From Artocarpus heterophyllus (Eukaryota; Streptophyta; Magnoliopsida; Rosales; Moraceae): a DNA stretch of 64,000 bases. Both the position numbers and the translations under genes were made by a program. The stretch spans positions 11,462,218 to 11,526,217 of the forward strand of contig CM046327.1 of the NCBI GenBank assembly GCA_025403435.1, read 5' to 3'. Positions 24,459 to 39,355 of the stretch are shown here, piece after piece. The notes under the pieces are model-generated. The model had not been told where the DNA came from and did not search any database. It saw only the letters and a list, made by a program, of their open reading frames with translations. Position 1 is the first letter of the stretch. Each line of letters begins with the position of its first letter.

Positions 24459-26942
24459 TGTAATATCCAATTTTAATTAATCATAACTAAAATGCAAAAT
24501 TGGTAAATTAGTATGCCTAATTAAAATTTTCTCTAATTAATCATTTTTGTGATATTTCTTGTTTATTGTATTTTATTTATTTTGTTTGCTTTTAATTTAT
24601 TTTTAGCAATTATTGAATTATTTTAAAATAAATTCCTAATATATCATTTTATTTTTAAAAAGTAGTTTTAAATAAATTAAAAACATTTTCCTTTTTATGC
24701 AAAAACAACAATTGCCTAAATGCCCAACATATCCCCAACATACTCAGACCAATTCATGTGTGGAACTCAGAATACCCCTCCACGTGAAATGAATAAATGC
24801 CTTGAGACTCCCATTTCTAAAGTTAACAAACATCCCATGGTTTTGGATTAAACCAGTTTTGGAATTTTGATTTAACAATCATAAATTTAGAACCAGACTC
24901 ATCACCACTCATTCTCTCCCTCTTTCCTTCACGTCTCTCTCTAACTCTCTCTTTATCTCTTTCATTTCTGTTTTAAGAGCTCAGAGACAAGCCCTATTGC
25001 CATAGCCAAAACAGAAGCAAAAGCTTATATTTGGAGCTATCAATGTCATTACAAATCCTTCAATAAAAGGTTAGAAACGTCTATAGTGATTTAAACTCAC
25101 ATTTTGAAGGTTTTATCTCTGATTTTGTGTTCAAATTCATGTTTGTATGTTTAAGTGTTGCTTTCCATTTGGACAACTCTATTTTATGCATGTTTTTCAA
25201 CAATTAATACTTGCATGCAATGATTTGAGTGTAGATAGTTTAAAGCATGATTGAGATGAATGATTAAGTGTTCTTTTGAACTAAAACATAGCATTAAAAC
25301 CAGGGTAAGAAAGGATTGAACATGGTTTTTATGTTTATTTCTCTATTTTTGGAATAAATGTGAAAAATACATAAATAATGATGAAATTGAGTTTCATGTG
25401 TATGAGAATGAGATTATATGATTCATACAATATTTAATGGGCCTTTAGAACATGTTTTCGAAGCATTAGAACTGGCTTGAAAAGATTTGAACTCAATTTG
25501 AGTTTGAGAGCTCGAAATAGAGTGTTTCTGGTAGCGACAGTGCGACCGACTGTGGTCGACCCCGCCACCACGAGACACACGGTCGACCGTGGGTAGTATA
25601 CCCCAATCGACCGTAGTGCACCAGGAAGCCCAGTTTCGGGCCACTCGAACCCCTTTGTTCCAATTAAATTTTAAGTATGTTTTCACTTGTTTTACTGATT
25701 AAAAACCATTGTTAATGTGTTTGAAAGTATGCTTAATTATTATGCAAATAAAAGAAGAATTTTAATTAGGGAAGGCACACTAAGAAACCATAAGGATTGC
25801 ATACTAATGTAATATGTCTAAGTTTTGACATTAATGAATTAAGTCTACATCTAAGGTTGCTCATTGTCCGTAGGAGCTAACGTTTAACAAGACGGGATTT
25901 GTAAGGTGAATGTGTTCAGTAATACAGATCGAGGTAGGATGTATTCGGTAATGAAGATTGAGGTAGGACTCTAAACCTTCCTTCTTTGATAGCCATGATT
26001 TTAAATAGTGTTTTGGCCACACCTTGAATTCTTAAAATGTTTTTAAGAATTGAATAGTGCATAAATATTTCAAATATTTTGGATATCTACATATTGAGTA
26101 AATGATAATGAATGTATATTGAAATATCAGTATTAGCATATCAAGTAAAATAAAATGATTAATGAGTTTTCAAACACCAAGCGATTTAAGATCTCCATTT
26201 GGTTGAACTTTAAGTGCATGATGCCACACAGAGATCGGATTGTGCAGAGATCAACCTTAGGAGAATGTCTCGAAATCCACTCCGGAGCGCTACGGTGGTG
26301 ATTATATTAGGCTTTAAACATAGTAAATATAAATGTATGATTTGAGATAAGTCACATGACATAAACAGTAAACATAAGACTTATTTAATTATTCAATTAT
26401 TATTTAATTGTTATTCTTTGAGTTTTTCTAGAATTGTTTATATTATTTTATAAACGATGATTTAGAATTCAAGTCCTATTGAGCCTTTCGCTCATGATTT
26501 ATATTGTATTACTTTTCCCTCTCCAAGTGGTTCGTAAGTACGCAGCTGAGTAGAGTGCTATTGTTTTACTCACGGAGTCCATGATTCGTTTAGTTATCTG
26601 ATTTGTTAAGGCATATAATAATGAGACTTTAATTATGCTTTTTTATTATGTTTGGTTATACTGTGGTTTAGTTATGTTTCTTCTATGTCTATACTATGTT
26701 TGCTATCGTTGTGGGTTCTAATAGGACCCAGACAACATTTACTAAATTTTACATTTTAAATTAGTTTTGAAGGTTGATTTAGTAATTTTTTTTGCTATGT
26801 TTTATTTGTGTTAATTTTAATAGGGTTTTAAATCATCATACGCTTAAATTTACTAAAAATGTATTTTAAAAATATAATAAAAACTCCCGATTTTATAATT
26901 AATTTTAATTAAACTATTACGTTGCCACTTGATTTGACTGCA
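24459..26942 (+). repeat. 3' LTR of the gypsy element
   Basis: It begins TGTAATATCCAATTTT directly after a purine tract and ends near CTGCA. From about 25430 it aligns with the left LTR. It carries a region of repeated GTCGAC/GACCG words near 25545-25610 and a tandem duplication of a GATCGAGGTAGGA-type segment near 25925-25970 that the left LTR lacks. The end point is inferred from alignment to the left LTR, and may be off by some bases. Confidence 0.75.
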
Positions 26943-27485
26943 CGTGGCCACGTTGCCATCACATGAAACAGGCGGGGAAACGTCTACAACTGTCTCAGGG
27001 ACATGACGACCGGGAAAATATTTATGTTGCATGAATATCTTCTCGACAGCTAGATTTAGCATCTTTGCTTGAATATCTTCTCCACAACTAGATTCTTTTT
27101 GTTTCAGTGAATGACAAGCTAGGACATAAATAGGCAATTTCTTAGGTCGGTATTAAAAATATAATCTATTATTATTATTTTTGTATTTTAGTTTTTTTTT
27201 GTAATTTTAATTTCTAATAATATCTTACTAACAGAGACGTTAAAAATAAAATAAAATAATAGATTATTAACTAAAAGTAAAATAAAGTAATAAATTAAAG
27301 AATACAGTGAGACATTTTAAGAATATGTTTTTAAATATTTAATACTTAGCTAATAAAAGGACCAAAATTGAGATAATTAAAATAATAAGGATTAAAATAA
27401 CATTTTTTAAATATTAGAGACTAAAATAAAACTAAAGATAAACTTTAAGACTATTTATGAGATTAACATAAAAAGAATTAGATCC
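26943..27485. other. Flank between gypsy LTR and LINE relic, nothing recognised
   Basis: A minus-strand open stretch (about 27137 down to 26930) looks coding-like in composition, but its product is not recognised and it runs into the LTR. It carries two copies of an AATATCTTCTC..ACA.CTAGATT segment. From 27150 to 27485 the DNA is AT-rich and featureless. Confidence 0.35.
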
Positions 27486-27860
27486 TTAATAAACTTTGAA
27501 TTGGAAGCCTCGCTCAAGAAAATCATATGCCTTCTTCATCTCATCAAAGCGCCCACCCTCTTTTTTTTTTTCACTCAAATAGTCAACCACTTCTTGATCA
27601 TTGATAGCATTACCCGCTACAGTGCTCCCTGGGACGAATGCCGATTGAATGGGATAGCTAAGACACTTCAACAAAGGTCTCACCCCTTTTGGCCAGCAGC
27701 TTGGAGATAATCTTAAAGGTGATATTGCAAAGGCTAAGCGGCCGAAGATGATTGAAGTTCCTTGCACCTTCTTCTTTAGGGATCAAAACAAGAAGCGTAA
27801 AGGTCCTTGACAAACTTGCCAGTTCAAAAGAATGATTGAACCACAACAACCATTTGACGC
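27486..27860 (-). pseudogene. LINE (L1-type) reverse transcriptase fragment
   Basis: Minus strand: LIPKEEGARNFNHLRPLSLC and NITFKIISKLLAKR (about 27780-27670), the plant L1 RT motif. After a frameshift come QSAFVPGSTVAGNAINDQEV and a KKAYDFLERGF-like block (about 27640-27500). The catalytic aspartate region and the rest of ORF2 are missing. It is a truncated, frame-broken relic. Confidence 0.85.
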
Positions 27861-28034
27861 CCTATAGTGTCCCAATAATGGTAAGAAAATAAAAGGGGCA
27901 TCCTATTTCGCTTGAGGCCCTTTAGAAGCGCTTCTCACCTCCCTCCTCAGGGGAAACGTTATCCACGTCTTTGATCAATGGGACAGAATAAGAAACTCAA
28001 TAATTCCTCACCCAGACGTGATTTAAACTTATCG
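27861..28034. other. Short intergenic flank
   Basis: It may hold a little more of the LINE fragment on the minus strand, but no motif can be assigned. Confidence 0.3.
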
Positions 28035-28182
28035 ACCGTTTAGAAGAGCGGTTCAAACAATCCGTTATAATTGTGAACAATATAAAGCTTTTATATACTA
28101 CAGTAAAATAATACAGTGTAAAGTTTTAACATGCTACAGTTTTAAACTAAAACTGTTGATATAAACCGTTCTTCCATACGGC
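28035..28182 (-). mobile_element. Small MITE, copy A, inverted relative to copy B
   Basis: The ends are inverted repeats: the left reads GACCGTTTAGAAGAGCGGTT, and the reverse complement of the right reads GCCGTATGGAAGAACGGTTT. Reverse complemented, the interior (TTTTAGTTTAAAACTGTAGC, then CTGTAGTATATAAAAGC) resembles the adjacent copy B and the element near 48.9 kb. Confidence 0.55.
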
Positions 28183-28187
28183 CTATT

Positions 28188-28349
28188 AGGGTGTTTGAGA
28201 GCCTTTGTTAGAATTAATTTTAGTTAAAAACACTATAGCATGTGAGAGCTTTACACTATAATATATTTTTTCTTAACACTGTAGTGTGTGAAGGTTTTAT
28301 ATTATAGAAACAAAAAATTTTGGTTCTAACTCAAATTATCAAACACCAT
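28188..28349 (+). mobile_element. Small MITE, copy B, about 162 bp
   Basis: It starts AGGGTGTTTGAGAG and ends CAAACACCAT, giving short inverted ends. The interior AACACTATAGCATGTGAGAG and CACTGTAGTGTGTGAAGG matches the copy at 48943-49100. No coding capacity; the target duplication is unclear. Confidence 0.65.
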
Positions 28350-28950
28350 ATTGGTTTAAAAGTGAGGCAATACTTGTGATAAGGATAATACTTTTGTCAT
28401 GTGTTGCTATTTTAATTATTAGATTAACTTAACTATGTGATTTATAACAGGAAACAATCATGTGTTACACATGGAATATTTTTAACATCGTCACCTAGAT
28501 CATACGGTAAAAAAATTAATGCAACAGACAAAACTAAAATCGCCGCTATATTGGAGTTCCGTAAAGTAACACGCAACATAATTTAAACACAATTAAGACC
28601 AATTTGGATATTCGATCAGAACCTCGAAGGTCTGAATCCTTCTCAATTAAAAAAATATATATATTTGCGGCTGGCCCCTGTGGGGTAGGTAATAAGAAGG
28701 GGGATGATTGCTGTTACCAAATTCAAAAAAAAAAAAAAGAAAAAAAAAAAGCGTGGAGGAACGGGAACAATGTTTTAATCTTTTTCCCGGACCAACTTGT
28801 CCCTCTACAATCTCACGAAATTATCAAATTGCCCCTGTCAATTTCGTCACAGCCCCCAACAAGCCACCTCCTTTCTGCTTTCCGTGTTGACTTCGTAGAC
28901 GTCCCCACCAAACACCCATTCCCACTAAAAAAAAAAAAAAACCCCTCCCA
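28350..28950. promoter_or_regulatory. Upstream region of the DAHP synthase gene
   Basis: Intergenic DNA with a poly-A tract near 28726-28750, then more balanced composition. No specific cis-element is claimed. Confidence 0.35.
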
Positions 28951-28954
28951 TTAT

Positions 28955-29013
28955 ACATACATATATACATATACATATATATACGTGCACACACACATAT
29001 ATATATATATATA
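28955..29013 (+). repeat. (TA)n / (CA)n microsatellite in the DAHP synthase proximal promoter
   Basis: Alternating TACATA/TATATA with a short ACACACACA core, ending in a TA run about 100 bp before the ATG at 29112. The last TATATA could act as the TATA element, which is an inference. Confidence 0.7.
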
Positions 29014-29111
29014 CAGAGCCGCTCCAGGTCGCATTCTCGGAGAGCTCTCACCTTGCTCTTTCTCTCTCTAGATTCAGCACATCTTAGAGCGAGAAAGAAA
29101 AGGTCCCAACA

Positions 29112-32401
<3,290 letters not shown>

Positions 32402-34254
32402 GCCTCTAAGACATTCGTAGAGTCTTTCTGGTTGTCAATTTTTTGATGTGTTTTGGTAGTAATAAGTTTGGTATAGAGCTAGCTATCCAAGCCTCATGTT
32501 GCAGCCACCACTCATTTCCCTCGCCAACTTAGGGATGGTCCTAATAACAAAAGGAATATGGATCTGGTATTTTTTTTTTTAATTTATTTCAGTTATGAGA
32601 ATATTTTTGGGGTTCACCCTGTCCTGAGTTATGTTCTCAATTAGATTGTACTTTAGATTTGAGTTTGATTTCATGTACTCATTTTATGCACGTGCTTGAA
32701 CAAAGGGACTTAATAAAGACAAAGTTCATTTGTGGGAATTTGAAGAACATCAAGAACATGTCATTATGTCGAAGGATTTGTATGAGCCGTGATTTTGATT
32801 GCAAAGGATTTGTATGAGCTGTGATTTTGATTGCTATACTTTTTCAAGGCTAAACACCTTGTGAGGATTTAAAGCTGTTAGCCAGTGATATGAAACTAGT
32901 GATTGAACTCTTTCTTGTCTATATGTGGGCCATGACCTGGAAATGCCTCCCTTTGGTGTATGCCTTCCACCAACCTCCGAATGGGAGTTTTATATTAATG
33001 ACAGCAGTTCATCACGTGCAAAAACAATTTCTTTTCTTTTCTTTCTTTATATATATTTGCCCTAAAGGTATACTTTTTTACTCGTAGACTCCAAATTAAT
33101 TCTTCCAAGTGTTAGAAAAAAAAGGGCTGCATTTTTACATACCACTTAAAAGAACAAAAAAACAAGTGTTACATATATAATACTGGTTGTGATATTTTTT
33201 TTTCCTTGTTATTTTCACATCAGTAATTCCTACGTGTATATTATGATAATTGTTGGTAATTACAGCAAGAATTATACGTGGTTATGCCATTGTCTAGTGT
33301 ACTATGATAATTGTTGGTACGGTATGATGGCAATAATTACTTGTGGTTCTCAGTATATTGGGGGTGGTTGTGATACACACCAATCTCTATCTATTTGTGA
33401 TTTTCCATCTAAGTTTGTCCTTTTTGTTTGTTTTCGTATTGTCCTCTTGCTGGTTCCATGGCTTCTAGGAGTAAGATCTTGAAGGTTTTAAGTGGGCAAA
33501 AATCGATATTGACAACGAGTTTATTATAGCATCTATTAGAAAAACTTGCAGGTAGGTGGAGGGTATTTTGAAAGAGCTGAAAATTATTTATGGAGCTTGA
33601 TTTTGACTCCTTTGTGGATTTACTTGCACATCAATTGGTAAGAGTACATATTGAAAGTGTCATCCAATTCTTTAGGGTCATTTGATCTCTCTATTATTCT
33701 TTAATTCTTCAATTCTCTCTCTCTTTCTCTATTCCTGTTTCCATTCCTATAAGGCTGCTTCAACCAAAGGGAGGAAATAAGTATTCAATTCAACCAAGTA
33801 CAAATACAATTCACTTGTTCCAACAGTTCACACCTGCGACTTCGTGGCAAGTAATCCTAGGTGCGAAACGGGCATTAGTTGGGCACGAGCACTTAACAAC
33901 CGAAATTAATTGAAAACAAATACATTAGCTGAGAGTATAACAATGGCAATCCAATTAAAATATCGCATACGCATCTGACCATCAAAATATCGCATACATA
34001 TTTATAAAAAAATAAAGCGAATTTCTCACTATATTCATGTATATGTATTTTGAATACCTTATAAATATCATTAAAATTTTATAATTATCTATTTGACTTT
34101 AAATATTATATATAAGTGTCATACACAAGAGGATAATAAAGATGATAATTAAAATGTTCAGTACTATATTATTACTCATTATAATCAATTACTCAACTAA
34201 AATTTGGAATCTTTAACTTAGCGTTCCTAATGCATTGTCGAGATTTTGATTTAG
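32402..34254. other. 3' region of DAHP synthase and intergenic DNA
   Basis: The first 300-400 bp probably hold the 3' UTR. A 45-bp-scale direct repeat (AAGGATTTGTATGAGC.GTGATTTTGATTGC) lies near 32773-32835. After that the DNA is AT-rich with no supported gene; short open frames show no family resemblance. Confidence 0.4.
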
Positions 34255-35470
34255 GGATAATGTTGTGAATATTGTCAATATCGACGGATATTCAAGAAAA
34301 AGTAGATATCTCGAAAAAAACTTGTAATTTTTTTACCACTCTACACAATTTTAAAATAATCAATATTACTTAATTTGAACTAAGTTAATGACATAAATAA
34401 TACAATTTTGGTCTAATATGAGAGCTTTATTGCTAACTATAAAAATATTACTATCATTATATATATATATATTGATTATAGTTCTTAAATTATTTTACAT
34501 ATTTATTATAAACAAGGAATAATAATATAATAAAGTACATAAAAACTACCACCAAACATAATAAAATACATGCAAACTTCAAGTGTCTTTAATACCAAAA
34601 AGAGTTTGTAGCTAGTTGAAAAGTATTATGTAAGTTCCAATCTTGATCTAAACAATACATCTGTCAATATATTAGCATTGAATAGTTATGAAGGTAACAC
34701 ATATGTTTCTTGATCTCTTCCTACTTTTTACCTATAAATTGGATCTTGTTGATGTATTAAACTTGATGAGTAGTTTTTATGGAATTAAAATAATATCTCA
34801 ACACTAATTTATGGTGGAAGGTACACAAGTATATCAAAGGAACTATCTTGGTTTCATATTTCTGAACTCATCCTAGTTTGAGAATTATAAGGAATATGGT
34901 ATCCATAATAACTTTGCTTAGTTCTTAAGCTCACAGAGTCAAAACTCAAGGTGACAAAATCCTCATCAGTTCGACTCATTTGAGTTGTATCACGTCTTCA
35001 CGTGCTCCATGAAGAGCAAAAATTAAAACTAGTAGATAAAAGTAGTAAAAATATAGTACATACATTTACATATAACATGACATAGGACTTTGTATTAAAG
35101 TCATGAACTATTTATTTTAAAAGTAAAAATTATTTAAAGACTAAATAAGTCTTAATAAATACTTTTTTATTGTTTTTAGGTTCAAAATATTATTGACATT
35201 TTATTGAAAAGTAATTAAAAAAAATCTTACAAAATCAATTTATGTCCAAGGAAAAGAAAATTTTCTCAGCTTTTTGGACATTCTGTAAAAATTTTCAAAA
35301 ACATCCTGGATTTTCACAGGATATTCTTTGATATTTACGAATGTTTGTGGATATTGTAGATATTTTACGAATATTCCGAAAGAAAAAACCTTCCTACCCT
35401 TATCCATATCAAGACTAAAATATGGATATTGTCCTTGAAATATTGACAATATCATGGACATTTTCATCTT
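34255..35470. mobile_element. Probable non-autonomous element with inverted ends rich in GATATT words
   Basis: The left end contains AATATTGTCAATATCGACGG (about 34271). The reverse complement of the right end contains GATATTGTCAATATTTCAAGG (about 35450). GATATT/AATATC words are dense near both ends. There is no transposase. Exact termini and target duplication are not resolved. Confidence 0.4.
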
Positions 35471-37110
35471 TGATCTTATTCGAACTTGTCATGTAGTGAG
35501 TCATTAAACGAGTGCACTGTATACAATGAGATTATGTAAGACCGGAACATGATATGATATGAATGGCTAAATAATTTTCGTTAGAATACAGCAAGTTCTA
35601 ATTACATCGACCGATGGTCATACGTAAGATGATCTTACTCTTAAATTATTAGCAAACTCTTATTTATGGAATTATGTTTTTGGATTTACTTAATATGGAT
35701 TTGAGAATCTAAACCTGCCCCTTGTATTTTGGAGGCGTAGCAAAGTAATAGTTAGGAATGTTAATATTGCAAGATAAAATTCATTCCTTCTTTAATGAAA
35801 AATGGATAAATAATTTTCTTGAGTATTTATTTGGGCCTTGGATAATATGAGGTTGCAAATTTGTGATTAAGTTCATGAATTTATTATTCATGAAAGAATC
35901 AATGACACTCAAGGATAAAGAAGTAATTAGAGAGGTTAACAAATTTTACCTAACTCTAATTATGAATTACTTATGGAGGATCAATTTATATGCAATGACT
36001 ATATCACATGGATGACTCTAATAATTGAATAATTATGTCTATAATTGCAAGAGTGTAATTTCAAGTTTTTAGTAGAGTAACAATGGAAGTAATAAAAGAG
36101 CAATATATTAATTAAAGAGTTTAATTAATATAGGTTTTATTGGAGCTTGAAATTATGGGTTCATTAGTCCCCCTTCATCCTTGCTAACTTTGCTTGGACA
36201 AGTAGAATTATTGGTCTAATTAATTAATTAATTTAGAATTATAGAATTATAAATTACTTATCACTCAAAATAAATTAATTATGAATTAATTTATAATTAT
36301 TAAATAATAAGATTATTTAATAATAAATAAATAATGACTAATTTTGGAAAATACATAGTGGGACCCACCCACTGTGTGTCCTTGTACAGTCCAAGTCTTG
36401 TTCTCTAAGTTTCTTGATCTAGAAGTTTCAAATTTTGATAAATATGATTTAATAAAAAAATTGAAAATTTAAAGTATGGAAACAAATTAGATTAGGGAAC
36501 AAGTAATATTTTCCCCTCTCCTAACAGGTGATTAGCGCTACAAGCATAGAGGGATTCTCTTGAGTAGCACCACATACAGATAAGGAAATGAAAAATTATC
36601 TTTATTATTTTATACATATGTGATGTTTAATTTACAATAAAAGAAGCTTTCATAATTAATTGGATATCTCATTCTTTATAAATAGAGGCCTCATCCATTC
36701 ATTCTGCATATACAATTGAGAGCTTTGATTAAAGCGTAAAATTTCTATCGGATTTTCCCTTGTAGTAGGCATGTAGAAGAGAAAGAAAAAGAGAAGAAGT
36801 GTTCTTCCATTCTTAGTCCCACTTTGCTCATGTATTGAGATTAGTGGAAGATTAAAAGTTAGTAGATTTATCTTAAAAACCCTAATTCTCTTTTACTCCT
36901 ATACGTTTATCCAATTGGTACGAAGGACTAAACGAGGAAGATAGTGGTTTCATATAAACACATTTCCCATTAAAAGATTTCCGACCTCATCGCTTTAATC
37001 GAGTAAGCATAAATTATATGTATTTATTAAGTAGTAAAATAATATACTCTACAGCATTGATGCTATAAAAGTTTTATGAAAATTTTTGTTATGTACGATC
37101 TACGCCTTTA
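35471..37110 (+). mobile_element. Degenerate copia-type LTR (5'-truncated), related to the LTR at 62.97 kb
   Basis: The segment near 36050-36180 (AGAGTGTAA, TTTTTAGTAGAGTAACAATGG, ATTATGGGTTCAT, TAGTCCCC) aligns in order with 63870-64000 (AGAGTGCAG, CTTTTAGTAGAGTAGCGTTGG, ATTGGGTTTCATAATTA, TTTGGTCCC). The downstream part has a TATAAATAGAGGCC box (about 36679) and CGAGTAAGC near 37000, typical of LTR U3-R-U5. No internal coding region follows, so it is probably a solo LTR or remnant. Confidence 0.6.
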
Positions 37111-39355
37111 TCACATGTCCACATATTTTCTCTAAAATCATTTTAGAAAACCAACAATCTTCTGTTTAGTTTTTGTTCTCCTTGCTATTTTAACCTTCAT
37201 TTTTGTTTCTTCTCACCTTCGTATTTTTCTTTTTGTTGATTTCCCCTTAATATCTTATACATTTTCAAATTCACTTCATTAAATTCATTAAATTTTTTTT
37301 TTCAATGTACATCATCGAAATATTTTTTCTTCTAGCTTATTTTTTGTTCCTGTTTCTTGTTATTTCAGCTTTCATTCTCTGTGTTGTGTGGTTCTCAAGT
37401 ATCTCCATTCTTCCATATTTTCTCCTTGAACCACTTTTAAATACTATTTGTCTTATACTCGTCATTCCTCTAATTTATCTCTATTAAAATAATTTTTTGC
37501 ATATGTCCCTATCTCAATTTTTTTTATGTACCTTCTGAATTGCTATTTCCTCGCAGTAACTTCCACAAGATTTTGCATAGGATTTTGCAAACTATTTTTT
37601 AAGGTTGTGTCTTATTTGTTTACACGCACCTCCACTTTATCGCTTTTACACATTTAATCACAAAACATATTTTTTTATTGAAGCGTGCATTTTGATTTTT
37701 TTTTTTAAATTTTCAGTCTTATCTTCTCAAGTGGACCTTATTTATTCTTATTAAATTAAGAAATTTACATAGAATGCCCCCCATGGCACCCTTATTAACA
37801 CTGCTCTCCTATCTTTATACTTTCATAACTGCCTATTTTCTTCTTTTTTTATAATTCTATTTTCTATTTACTCTTTTTTCCTTGTTTTCCTAAAAAAAAC
37901 ATATCTGAAAAAAAAAAAAAAAAAACTGGAGGGTTCCCTTATGAGGTAGTGAGAAGAGGAGATAACTTAGACTTTTAATAAATCACCAATGTCTAATAAA
38001 GGGGCAATTTTGATAAGTAATTTGTTTGATGGCATTTTTAATAAGTTGGGGTATTTAAAAGGCACGTTTGTAAGTTGTCCTATTAAATTTTAGAAGAAAA
38101 TTTAGATTTTCATATAAAAAAAATGTAAAACGCACTCGCAAGCCCGTGTTAACTAGTGTTAATCAAGGGTCAATTTGGGATTCCAATTATTAAAAGAATA
38201 GGCCTGGTAACCCTGATATAATCACAACTTTATATACCACCTCAGAGCAAATGACTTTTTTTTTTTTTTTTTTTCACACAGACAAGTCGGTCAAAAGCCA
38301 ACAAATTGTATCATAAGTCCCAACTACAATAAAGTTAGAACATAATATGAAAATATATAAAAATTATGGTATGTCACCTATTTTTTTTTTCTCGAGAACT
38401 GGAAGAACCCTATTATGGATTATGGTATAACGATATAAGAAATGAACAGCCTGTTTATCCTTGGCCCAAATAGTTCAAAGACCCCCAGTTTGATAAATTT
38501 CTATGATACTAGTTTTTTATTCCTAAAAAATTGAAATACACACTTTTAAGATATAGAAAGAGAGAGAAGAGAGAGAAAGAGGCACTGGAAGAGGGAGGGA
38601 ATAATGTGAAATAGAGTGAGGTAATAGAGAGAGGAAGAGCTAAATGGTGAGGTTTTTGTAAGGATAATTTGAACATATTGTATATAAAAAAAAAGTATAA
38701 ATCAAAAGTTTAAAAACAAGTACAAAATATTAATTGTATTAAAGCAGCAATACGAGACCTAATTTTCTCATATTATTGTATCCCTTCCCGTAAGGGATTA
38801 TCTGATTAAAGAAGCTGCCTTCCATGAGGGGTCTGTCATTCATGATTGTATCCCTTTCGGAAGAAGCCGATTGTGCAGTTTGTAATTTTCCTAAAATGGG
38901 CAATAAGAAATGGCGTGCACGTTGGCTAAGCATTCAATGTCCAGTGCTCTATTCTTATCTTACCGCTTCCCATGTCTCTAGACTCTGACGCCTTGCTCAT
39001 TGATAAAATTCACGTTTTTTCTCCAAAGAAAACCCAACCAACCAAAAGATGGTTCACAGCAAGAAATTAGTGGCCAACTACAAACTTCTATTAAACAGTG
39101 CTCATAAACCATAGCCATGGTTCAACGTCTCTCAAATTTCGACTTCTCGCTACAAGTGCTTTGTACCATAAAAAGGGCAAAAATGTCACAACAGAACAAT
39201 ATTTTTAACAGTAATCCTAGATGTAGTGGCAATGACTTCTTAAAGAAGAGGATGCGTCACTTTCGCTAGATGCATAAGCTAGCGTACTTGAGATGCAAAC
39301 AATATTGAATACATCCACCAAAGGTGTAACATGCAGTACAGAGATGAAACAACTT
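37111..39355. other. T-rich intergenic DNA and 3' flank of the PABN gene
   Basis: Pyrimidine-rich on the + strand from 37140 to 37900, then AT-rich with poly-A/T runs and a GA-rich tract (about 38555-38640). The last few hundred bases before 39356 are the 3' UTR side of the minus-strand PABN gene. No other gene is supported. Confidence 0.45.

Larger units (their letters stand above)
16263..26942 (+). mobile_element. Degenerate Ty3/gypsy retrotransposon containing a nested solo LTR
   Basis: The whole element runs + strand: a 5'-truncated left LTR (about 16263-17701), tRNA-Met primer site (17710-17721), gag, protease, RT/RNase H and integrase relics (about 17890-24290), a purine tract AAGGGGAGGAGA just before the right LTR, and the right LTR (24459-26942). 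The two LTRs align from GACCTTTAGAACAT (left) and GGCCTTTAGAACAT (right) onward, with many mismatches and indels, so the insertion is old. The order RT then integrase is gypsy-type. All frames are broken and it cannot be autonomous. A 2.1-kb insertion splits the RT/RNase H region. No outer target duplication is testable because the left end is lost. Confidence 0.85.

Noticed and set aside
28604..29071. 155-codon + strand frame just upstream of DAHP synthase
   Set aside because: It runs through poly-A and the TA/CA microsatellite and overlaps the 5' UTR; no homology seen.
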